Positions 1 through 5,048 of a stretch of DNA of 5,048 nt are shown piece after piece. Under the pieces are notes generated by a model. The model saw only the letters and a list, made by a program, of their open reading frames with translations, was not told where the DNA came from and did not search any database. The position numbers and the translations under genes are program-made. This DNA is from Mariprofundaceae bacterium (GTDB lineage: Bacteria; Pseudomonadota; Zetaproteobacteria; Mariprofundales; Mariprofundaceae). The stretch is taken from contig JAUZQR010000040.1 in the NCBI GenBank assembly GCA_030950865.1, positions 1-5,048 of the forward strand. The letters are read 5' to 3'. The first letter of the stretch is position 1. Each line of letters opens with the position of its first letter.

Positions 1-2190
1 GCATGATTGACCCGCAGCTCTTTTAGCCGTTTGCAATACTGCTTCAGACTCCGTGCCACGCTCAAACAAGAATACCAAATCACGCTCTACCGATGGAAAT
101 TCAGGAATCGGCTGGAAGTTCAAGGTTTTACCCTTATGCAAGGCATCAAGATTGACCGATGCCACAAATACATCCGCATCTATATCGAAACCCGCTGCCA
201 AATCAGCATCGACTTTGCCCACATGACCAACCACAGATTTGCCGACAAAAATCTTCGCTGTTTGACCAGATTGTAGCCCCTGCACATCATCATCCACCAT
301 AAAACGTGCTGTAAGCCCTCGATTTGCAAGCCACGATTCGACAGCACCTTTTAAATCAAAGAAGTCTGCCTTACGCGCTTTGCCATGCCAGCTATCAGAT
401 TCAAGCTGCCCAGCCATCAACCAGGCAATAACATTGCTTTCACGGTGCTCATCATTCTGCTTATCAGCATCGACTTTGGCATAGATACGTCCCTGCTCTA
501 CCAGTGCGACACCAGCTTGCTGACGATTCATATTATACTTCGCGGTATTGAGCAATCCTGCCCAAGCAGAGCGACGCATTACACTCATGTCCGCAGAGAT
601 TGGATTCTGTAATATCAAATCTTTACCATCATCTTCGACAAACAAACGCTGCTCATCGGCTGAAACAAATGCATAATTAATCACCTGAACAAAACCAAGC
701 GCAACCGCACTGCTGATTGCTGTGTCCACTTTACGTGGGTTGATGGTCGCCAAGTTAGGCAACACTTCAGGAATCGCATCAAAACCAATCACACGCGCAT
801 ATTCTTCCGATATATCTTCAAATAAGGATACATCATGGCGATGACTCGGTACATCTACGGTTAATCTATTGTCATCACGCTGTATGCCAAAACCCATACG
901 GCTTAATACATCATCAAAACGTGCATCAACATCGATGCCCAAACGTGATTCAATGCGCTGCATATCAATGTGAATGGTTTTCGCTTTCACCAACGACTCT
1001 GCATCACCAACCACGCTAATTGCACTGGCTTTGCCACCGAATAAATCCATAATCATGGTGCTAGCCTGATTCATAGCAACATCAATCATGGCTGGATCAA
1101 CACCGCGCTCAAAACGCATAGAGCTTTCAGACACAAGCCCATAAGTACGGCGCGTGGTCCTAATCAATGCAGCACGAAATGCTGCGGATTCAAGGATAAT
1201 ATTCGTGGTCTTTTCAGTCACACCCGTATCTTCAGAACCCATGATGCCTGCCAAGGCAATCACGTTCGCATCATCGGCAATCACCACATCACCCGCATTC
1301 AATGCAATATCACGACCATCCAAGGCTTTGAAACTTTCACCAGTTTGTGTGGCACGCACACAAATATCACCGCTTAACATACCCGCATCAAAAGCATGCA
1401 TGGGTTGCCCCAAATCAAGCCTGGTATAGTTCAATACATCCACCACACCATTGACGGGTCTTTGTCCCGCTGCGATGAGGCGTGCTTGCATCCAATCGGG
1501 TGAGTCTGCAACGCTTACACCCTCAATGCGACGCGCCATATACAATGGGCAATCAACAGGCGCAGACACATCCACGGATGGCACAGCGATGGCACTATCA
1601 ATCGCTACGGTATCATCACCCGCATTAATCAAGGGTAAATCATAATCGGCTGCCAAATCACGCGCCAAACCGCGCGCACTCATACAATCACCACGGTTCG
1701 GGGTGATGTCCAAATCAAGCACCGCTTCTTCAAGCTCTAAATAGTCACCCACTTCCGCACCAACTGGTGCATCCTTTGGTAGAATCAACAAACCTGCAGC
1801 ATCTTCTGCCAAACCAAGTTCCGCTTCAGAGCAACACATGCCGAAACTCACTTGCCCACGAATCTTGCCCTTTTTAATTTTCAAACCATTGGGAAGCAAT
1901 GTGCCCACAGTGGCAACGGGGATTTTATCACCCTCACCCATATTGGAAGCACCACATACAATCGCAAGAGGCTCATCTTCCCCAATATCAATCTGCAACA
2001 GGTGCAATTTATCAGCATCAGGATGCGACTGCATGGATACAATTTTCCCCACACGCACACCTTTTACAGCTTCGCGAGGTTTCTCAATGGATTCCACTTC
2101 ATGACCCAAACTCACCAAATCATCAGCAACCTGTTGCACACTTTGGCTGAAAAAAACGTGTTCTTTTAACCAAGAAAAAGGAATTTTCAC
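1..2190 (-). CDS. pheT: Phenylalanyl-tRNA synthetase beta subunit (C-terminus cut by window edge)
   Basis: Beta subunit of the cytoplasmic alpha2-beta2 enzyme that charges tRNA-Phe; it binds tRNA and hydrolyses mischarged Tyr-tRNA-Phe. I read 730 codons with no in-frame stop from a GTG at 2190 down to base 1. The E. coli protein is about 795 residues, so roughly 65 residues lie outside. Domains in order: N-terminal SWLKEHV start; OB-fold tRNA-binding domain about 40-150 (SHPDADKL, SFGMCCSEAELGL); DITPNRGDCMSARGLARDL at 161-179; B3/B4 editing domain about 210-375, with QPMHAFD (H265), LAGIMGSED (G318) and ILESAAF (E334), matching known editing-site positions; B5 domain about 400-470; catalytic-like core to about 690; and the start of the FDX-ACB anticodon-binding domain (PSVERDLVF at 699-707). 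GTG is preferred because it gives the family N-terminus, overlaps the pheS stop as GTGA and has a G-rich stretch (2198-2202) seven bases upstream. It is co-transcribed with pheS. The missing tail is a window effect, not a lesion. Confidence 0.97.
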   Translation of the reverse strand, partial: MKIPFSWLKEHVFFSQSVQQVADDLVSLGHEVESIEKPREAVKGVRVGKIVSMQSHPDADKLHLLQIDIGEDEPLAIVCGASNMGEGDKIPVATVGTLLPNGLKIKKGKIRGQVSFGMCCSEAELGLAEDAAGLLILPKDAPVGAEVGDYLELEEAVLDLDITPNRGDCMSARGLARDLAADYDLPLINAGDDTVAIDSAIAVPSVDVSAPVDCPLYMARRIEGVSVADSPDWMQARLIAAGQRPVNGVVDVLNYTRLDLGQPMHAFDAGMLSGDICVRATQTGESFKALDGRDIALNAGDVVIADDANVIALAGIMGSEDTGVTEKTTNIILESAAFRAALIRTTRRTYGLVSESSMRFERGVDPAMIDVAMNQASTMIMDLFGGKASAISVVGDAESLVKAKTIHIDMQRIESRLGIDVDARFDDVLSRMGFGIQRDDNRLTVDVPSHRHDVSLFEDISEEYARVIGFDAIPEVLPNLATINPRKVDTAISSAVALGFVQVINYAFVSADEQRLFVEDDGKDLILQNPISADMSVMRRSAWAGLLNTAKYNMNRQQAGVALVEQGRIYAKVDADKQNDEHRESNVIAWLMAGQLESDSWHGKARKADFFDLKGAVESWLANRGLTARFMVDDDVQGLQSGQTAKIFVGKSVVGHVGKVDADLAAGFDIDADVFVASVNLDALHKGKTLNFQPIPEFPSVERDLVFLFERGTESEAVLQTAKRAAGQSC

Positions 2191-3263
2191 TTGCTTACCC
2201 CCATCCTGCGCAAAAAGCGCACATCATTTTCAAAGAATAACCTTAAATCAGGAATGCCATGCTTGAGCATCACCAAACGTTCCACACCCAAACCAAACGC
2301 AAAACCAGAGTATATTTCCGAATCAATACCCACCGATTTCAATACATTGGGATGGATCATGCCACTACCCAATACTTCAACCCAGCCACTACCCTTACAA
2401 ATGCGACAGCCTTTTCCAGAGCAAAACACACAAGCAATGTCCACTTCCGCAGAAGGTTCAGTAAACGGGAAATAATGCGGGCGCAGGCGAATCTCAATAT
2501 CTTTTTCAAAATAAGCCGATAAGAAATGCTTCAAAACACCTTTCAAATGCGCCAAGGAGACATCTTTATCAACTTTGAACACTTCCACCTGATGAAACAT
2601 CGGCGAATGCGTCACATCATAATCACAGCGATACACCCGACCAGGCGCCACGACTGCCAAAGGCGGCTCACCACCAGATTCCACACAGTTTTTCATGGTA
2701 CGGATTTGTACAGGTGAAGTATGGGTTCTTAAAAGCTTGGCTTGCTGCTCATCGGAAGCTTCAAAGAAAAAAGTATCATGCATGGCACGGGCTGGATGCT
2801 CTTGAGGGATATTCAGCGCATCAAAATTATGGAACTCATCTTCAACTTCAGGACCTTCAGCAATCTCAAAACCCATTTGCGCGAAAATTGCCGTCATTTC
2901 ATTCAAGCCTTGTTGTACAGGGTGCAAGACCCCACGCTGAGATGAACGACCAGAAAGGGTAATATCAATGCGTTCAGCTTCAATGCGCTGCTGTTTTTCT
3001 TTCACAGCAAGCAATGCTTCGGCACTATCCAAAGCTTCTGCCAATGCAGTTTTGGTTGCATTTACAAACTGACCAATCACAGGGCGCTCAGCAGGTGGTA
3101 ATTTTCCCACACCCTTCAAGACACTGGTCAATTCACCTTTTTTGCCCAAATAAGCCACACGCAAAGCCTGCAAAGCATTCAAGTCAACGGCTTCTTTAAA
3201 TGAGCCCAGTGCCTTGTCTTGTAAATCTTGTAATTGTGCTTTTAACGAATCAATCTCACTCAT
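2187..3263 (-). CDS. pheS: Phenylalanyl-tRNA synthetase alpha subunit
   Basis: Catalytic alpha subunit (358 residues) of the class II enzyme that activates phenylalanine with ATP and transfers it to tRNA-Phe. An N-terminal coiled-coil tRNA-binding region (about 1-95) leads into the class II catalytic core. Visible signatures: motif 2 region RVYRCDYDVTHSPMFHQVEV (209-228), the Phe-pocket segment FPFTEPS (265-271), and motif 3 GFAFGLGVERLVML (320-333). A322 corresponds to E. coli A294, which sets amino acid specificity. An insert with four cysteines, C278, C281, C286 and C289 (CVFCSGKGCRICKGSGW), is absent from E. coli PheS and looks like a small metal knuckle; this helps explain why the protein is longer than the 327-residue E. 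coli enzyme. ATG at 3263 is chosen because MSEIDSLKAQL looks like the usual PheS N-terminus and GAGGA sits five bases upstream. The frame is open up to a GTG at 3353, but that extension does not resemble PheS. The stop overlaps the pheT start. The usual upstream neighbour rplT is separated from it here by fic. Confidence 0.98.
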   Translation of the reverse strand: MSEIDSLKAQLQDLQDKALGSFKEAVDLNALQALRVAYLGKKGELTSVLKGVGKLPPAERPVIGQFVNATKTALAEALDSAEALLAVKEKQQRIEAERIDITLSGRSSQRGVLHPVQQGLNEMTAIFAQMGFEIAEGPEVEDEFHNFDALNIPQEHPARAMHDTFFFEASDEQQAKLLRTHTSPVQIRTMKNCVESGGEPPLAVVAPGRVYRCDYDVTHSPMFHQVEVFKVDKDVSLAHLKGVLKHFLSAYFEKDIEIRLRPHYFPFTEPSAEVDIACVFCSGKGCRICKGSGWVEVLGSGMIHPNVLKSVGIDSEIYSGFAFGLGVERLVMLKHGIPDLRLFFENDVRFLRRMGVSK

Positions 3264-3268
3264 TGTTA

Positions 3269-3273
3269 TCCTC
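3269..3273 (-). promoter_or_regulatory. Shine-Dalgarno site of pheS
   Basis: On the minus strand GAGGA lies five bases before the ATG at 3263. It decides the start against the in-frame upstream GTG at 3353. Confidence 0.75.
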
Positions 3274-3295
3274 AACCTTATTCCTTCATAGGTTT

Positions 3296-3337
3296 TCAAT
3301 AGAGCCTGCACCCTACAAAGAAGTTTGAAAAAATCAT
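3296..3337 (-). other. Possible Phe-rich leader peptide upstream of pheS
   Basis: A 13-codon reading frame, MIFSNFFVGCRLY then TGA, lies in the pheS leader and ends 32 bases before the pheS ATG. Three of its 13 residues are Phe (positions 3, 6 and 7). In E. coli, pheST is controlled by attenuation through the Phe-rich leader peptide PheM, so the position is suggestive. Against it: no good ribosome binding site precedes the ATG, no hairpin with a T-run follows it, and T-rich DNA produces Phe codons by chance. The only downstream pairing I see is a weak one (AACCT with AGGTT) next to the pheS Shine-Dalgarno site, so if real it might act on translation. Speculative. Confidence 0.2.
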
Positions 3338-3362
3338 CAGGTGAAAAATACACATGCTATCC

Positions 3363-3370
3363 AAGCTTAA
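3363..3370. repeat. 8-bp direct repeat AAGCTTAA, copy on the pheS side of fic
   Basis: AAGCTTAA occurs here and again, in the same orientation, at 4592-4599 where it overlaps the fic stop codon. The two copies bracket the fic gene and its promoter region. It may be a trace of insertion, but an 8-mer match between two short flanks can also arise by chance. Confidence 0.3.
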
Positions 3371-3373
3371 TGC

Positions 3374-3395
3374 GTCATAAAGTCACATTTATGAC
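3374..3395. promoter_or_regulatory. Perfect inverted repeat, candidate operator between pheS and fic
   Basis: GTCATAAA (3374-3381) and TTTATGAC (3388-3395) form a perfect 8-bp inverted repeat around a 6-base spacer. It lies where the -35 of the fic promoter would be and touches the -10 proposed for pheST. There is no T-run, and the position suggests a protein-binding site rather than a terminator. The C-terminal winged helix of Fic is an obvious candidate for the binding protein, but that is inference. Confidence 0.5.
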
Positions 3396-3422
3396 TTATA
3401 TAATATTGATTTTATTTGTCAT
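3395..3422 (-). promoter_or_regulatory. Candidate sigma70 promoter for pheST
   Basis: On the minus strand, ATGACA (3417-3422, five of six to TTGACA) is followed after 16 bases by TATAAG (3395-3400, five of six to TATAAT). Transcription would start near 3388, giving a leader of about 125 bases. Because fic and a terminator separate pheS from rplT, pheST needs a promoter of its own. The AT-rich context makes chance matches likely. Confidence 0.4.
3399..3404 (+). promoter_or_regulatory. Candidate -10 element of the fic promoter
   Basis: A perfect TATAAT lies in a very AT-rich stretch (8 G/C in the 40 bases 3381-3420). Transcription would start near 3411, about 30 bases before the fic ATG. No recognisable -35 is present at 15-18 bases; that place is taken by the inverted repeat at 3374-3395. 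It overlaps the -10 proposed for pheST on the other strand by two bases. Confidence 0.45.
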
Positions 3423-3429
3423 ATATGGC
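3418..3429. promoter_or_regulatory. Second, near-palindromic GTCATA site, candidate operator
   Basis: GTCATATATGGC pairs with itself at five of six positions and repeats the GTCATA half-site of the 3374-3395 inverted repeat. It would lie just downstream of the predicted fic transcription start and overlaps the -35 proposed for pheST. The two sites are 39 bases apart centre to centre. Confidence 0.35.
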
Positions 3430-3441
3430 ACTTTATGCCTC

Positions 3442-4593
3442 ATGAAATGGAATTGGCAGCAATTAGAGTGGGCAAACTTTGCATACGACCCTACAATATT
3501 GAAGGGTGCAGAAGACAAATTTATACTTGAGTCTGGAAAACTCATCGGTGCATCTTCTATCATTTCAAAGTGTGAAAGTAATCGATTCATGATTGAATTG
3601 ATGAGTGAAGAAGCACTTAAAAGCTCAAAAATTGAAGGAGAGCTATTAAGCCGAGACAGCGTGGCATCATCTCTATTGCAACAGCTCGGTTTAGCACCCG
3701 AATACAGCGATCATCAAGCCAACGATAAAGAAAGGGGTATTGCTGCCCTGATGGTGGATAACTACCAAACATTTAACCTGCCATTGTCACAGGAAATGTT
3801 ATTAAGGTGGCACCCCTATATCATCTCACCATCTTGGCATATCAAAGATATTGGCAAATACAGAACAAGCTTAGAACCCATGCAAGTCGTATCAGGTTAT
3901 GAAGGGCAATATAAAGTTCATTTTGAAGCACCACCATCACAACAAGTACCTTCTGAAATGAATAAGTTCATCACATGGTTTAACAGCACCTCGCCCAATA
4001 GCACACAACCTCTACCGCCACTTCTCCGAGCTGCTATCGCCCACCTTTATTTTGTGTCCATTCATCCATTTGAAGATGGCAATGGCAGAATTGCTAGGGC
4101 AATCAGCGAAAAAGCACTGGCACAAGCACTTGGCAAACCTGCCTTATTCGCTTTATCCCATGCTATTGAAAAAGAACGCTCTGAATACTATAAACAACTA
4201 GAGATTCACCAAAAAGATTTAACCATTAATCATTGGCTAGCCTACTTTGCAGACACTACGCTAGAGGCTGTTGCCCATGCGCAAAAGCTCATCCATTTTA
4301 TTGTCGAAAAAACAAGGCTCTACGACCGTGTTCAAAGCAAGCTCAACGAACGGCAAACAAAAGTTCTCAGTCGCATCTTCCAAGAAGGCATGGAAGGGTT
4401 TAAAGGTGGCATCAATGCCAATAAATACATGAAAATAACAGGAACAAGCCGTCAAAACACTGCCAGAGACCTGCAAAAAATGGTGAAACTGGGCGTGCTC
4501 AGCAAAACAGGAAAACTTAAAGGAACTCGCTACTGGTTAAACCTTGGTGAAGCTTTTGATGAAGAAAAACGAAAATATTTAGCTGGGCAATAA
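3442..4593 (+). CDS. Fic-family protein AMP transferase with DUF4172-like N-terminus and C-terminal winged HTH
   Basis: 383 residues from the ATG at 3442. Fic enzymes usually transfer AMP from ATP to a hydroxyl side chain of a target protein; the target here cannot be predicted. N-terminal part (about 1-80) is Trp-rich (KWNWQQLEW) as in DUF4172 Fic proteins and carries SSKIEGE (61-67), which fits the inhibitory (S/T)xxxE(G/N) motif with E65 as the blocking glutamate. Fic core: target-binding flap region near GKYRT (138-142) and the intact catalytic motif HPFEDGNGRIAR with H208, N214, R216 and R219. The C-terminal part (about 302-368, NERQTKVL to TRYWLNL) looks like a winged helix-turn-helix. 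This is the layout of self-inhibited class II Fic proteins, and no antitoxin gene adjoins it. The start was chosen because MKWNWQQLEW matches the usual family N-terminus; no clear Shine-Dalgarno site is present. In-frame ATGs at 3391 and 3370 would add a hydrophobic segment. It is the only plus-strand gene here and separates rplT from pheS. Confidence 0.9.
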   Translation: MKWNWQQLEWANFAYDPTILKGAEDKFILESGKLIGASSIISKCESNRFMIELMSEEALKSSKIEGELLSRDSVASSLLQQLGLAPEYSDHQANDKERGIAALMVDNYQTFNLPLSQEMLLRWHPYIISPSWHIKDIGKYRTSLEPMQVVSGYEGQYKVHFEAPPSQQVPSEMNKFITWFNSTSPNSTQPLPPLLRAAIAHLYFVSIHPFEDGNGRIARAISEKALAQALGKPALFALSHAIEKERSEYYKQLEIHQKDLTINHWLAYFADTTLEAVAHAQKLIHFIVEKTRLYDRVQSKLNERQTKVLSRIFQEGMEGFKGGINANKYMKITGTSRQNTARDLQKMVKLGVLSKTGKLKGTRYWLNLGEAFDEEKRKYLAGQ

Positions 4594-4599
4594 GCTTAA
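4592..4599. repeat. 8-bp direct repeat AAGCTTAA, copy at the end of fic
   Basis: Second copy of the AAGCTTAA found at 3363-3370. It overlaps the last two bases of the fic TAA stop codon and forms part of the palindrome TAAGCTTA. Confidence 0.3.
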
Positions 4600-4604
4600 A
4601 CAAA

Positions 4605-4634
4605 AATGGCAGAGCCTTTTAAAGCCCTGCCATT
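4605..4634 (-). terminator. Intrinsic terminator of rplT, possibly serving fic as well
   Basis: AATGGCAG (4605-4612) and CTGCCATT (4627-4634) form a perfect 8-bp stem with a 14-base interior. Read on the minus strand, the interior extends the stem through G-U, G-C, C-G and U-G pairs, and TTTTTG follows the stem, so it is a good terminator beginning 34 bases after the rplT stop. Read on the plus strand, the inner pairs are interrupted and only GAATTTT follows, so it would stop fic transcripts less efficiently. The hairpin lies between two convergent genes. Confidence 0.75.
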
Positions 4635-4668
4635 GAATTTTCAACTTCCGAACAATATCGGAGAGCTA

Positions 4669-5025
4669 CTATTGAATGTTTGCTTTCGCTGTTTCAGCCA
4701 ATTTTGCAAATGCAGCTTCGTCACGCACAGCAATATCTGCCAATACTTTCCTATCCAATTCGATGCCAGCCTGTGTTAGGCCAAACATGAAACGTGAATA
4801 GCTCAAGCCATGCAAATGTGCAGCAGCATTGATACGAACAATCCACAAAGCGCGGAATGTACGTTTCTTATTTTTACGGTCACGGTACGCATACTGACCA
4901 GCCTTATCGACTGCTTGGGTAGCTACACGGAAACAACTTTTACGACGACCATAATAACCTTTGGCAGCCTTGATAACTTTCTTATGACGCGCATGCGCCT
5001 GAACACCTGATTTTACGCGAGGCAT
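4669..5025 (-). CDS. rplT: 50S ribosomal protein L20
   Basis: 118 residues, the usual length for bacterial L20, a basic 23S rRNA-binding protein needed early in assembly of the large subunit. The sequence is clear: MPRVKSGV at the start, [19 protein letters not shown] (about 12-30), [20 protein letters not shown] (42-61), [20 protein letters not shown] (64-83) and the C-terminal [19 protein letters not shown]. No frameshift or missing segment is seen. The start is fixed by the conserved MPRVK and by AGGAG six bases upstream. The normal upstream partner rpmI (L35) would lie just beyond the window. L20 often represses its own operon through an upstream RNA site, which would also be outside. A hairpin terminator follows, and the next minus-strand gene, pheS, is about 1.4 kb away because fic lies between. 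Confidence 0.98.
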   Translation of the reverse strand: MPRVKSGVQAHARHKKVIKAAKGYYGRRKSCFRVATQAVDKAGQYAYRDRKNKKRTFRALWIVRINAAAHLHGLSYSRFMFGLTQAGIELDRKVLADIAVRDEAAFAKLAETAKANIQ

Positions 5026-5031
5026 TTTTCT

Positions 5032-5036
5032 CTCCT
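5032..5036 (-). promoter_or_regulatory. Shine-Dalgarno site of rplT
   Basis: AGGAG on the minus strand, six bases before the rplT ATG; the strongest ribosome binding site in the window, as expected for a ribosomal protein gene. Confidence 0.8.
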
Positions 5037-5048
5037 AAACCTACAAAC

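Noticed and set aside
1..60. pheT truncated or a pseudogene because no stop codon is seen
   Set aside because: The frame simply leaves the window while still inside the FDX-ACB domain; there is no internal stop or frameshift.
1154..2169. Several plus-strand open frames of 60-105 codons opposite pheT
   Set aside because: They lie entirely opposite the continuous pheT coding frame, have no recognisable domains and low-complexity compositions; they are antisense shadows.
2191..3199. Plus-strand open frames opposite pheS
   Set aside because: They are fully covered by the well-conserved pheS gene and resemble no protein family I know.
3264..3353. N-terminal extension of pheS to the in-frame GTG at 3353
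   Set aside because: The extra 30 residues do not resemble PheS, while the ATG at 3263 has a Shine-Dalgarno site and the usual N-terminus.
4261..4476. Minus-strand 71-codon frame inside fic, considered as an antitoxin
   Set aside because: It overlaps the conserved C-terminal part of fic in antisense, has no (S/T)xxxE(G/N) motif and no ribosome binding site; Fic already carries its own inhibitory motif.
4647..4662. Small hairpin TCCGA-ACAATA-TCGGA just after rplT
   Set aside because: Only five pairs and no T-run on either strand; the neighbouring hairpin at 4605-4634 is the better terminator.
5041..5043. Minus-strand TAG that could be the stop of rpmI
   Set aside because: Too few bases remain in the window to recognise any L35 sequence; it is only plausible by gene order.

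Overview
The window is a chromosomal translation locus from a bacterium, most likely a member of the Pseudomonadota with moderate GC content. Three of its four genes are core translation genes, all on the minus strand: rplT (ribosomal protein L20), pheS and pheT (the two subunits of phenylalanyl-tRNA synthetase). The protein sequences and the gene order rplT-pheS-pheT fit this group. A finer placement is not supported by what can be seen.

Layout from high to low coordinates, following minus-strand transcription. rplT (4669-5025) is intact with a strong Shine-Dalgarno site and is followed by a hairpin terminator at 4605-4634. Next comes a plus-strand gene for a Fic-family enzyme (3442-4593), which runs convergently toward rplT and divergently from pheS. 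A short AT-rich control region (about 3264-3441) separates fic from pheS. pheS (2187-3263) is complete and overlaps pheT by four bases (GTGA). pheT (1-2190) starts with GTG and is open without interruption to the window edge, so only its C-terminal tail is missing.

The notable feature is the fic gene sitting between rplT and pheS, which are usually adjacent and co-transcribed in this group. The Fic protein has an N-terminal DUF4172-like region with a self-inhibitory SSKIEG helix motif, a full catalytic HPFEDGNGR motif and a C-terminal winged helix-turn-helix. No separate antitoxin gene is visible. The DNA between fic and pheS has overlapping divergent -10 elements, a perfect 8-bp inverted repeat (GTCATAAA, 6-nt spacer, TTTATGAC) and a second related near-palindrome. 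This suggests a shared operator that the Fic protein, through its own DNA-binding domain, might control. An 8-bp direct repeat (AAGCTTAA) lies on both sides of the fic module and could be an insertion scar.

Nothing in the window looks like a CRISPR array, insertion sequence, tRNA, rRNA or phage gene. No gene-free stretch exceeds 300 bases.
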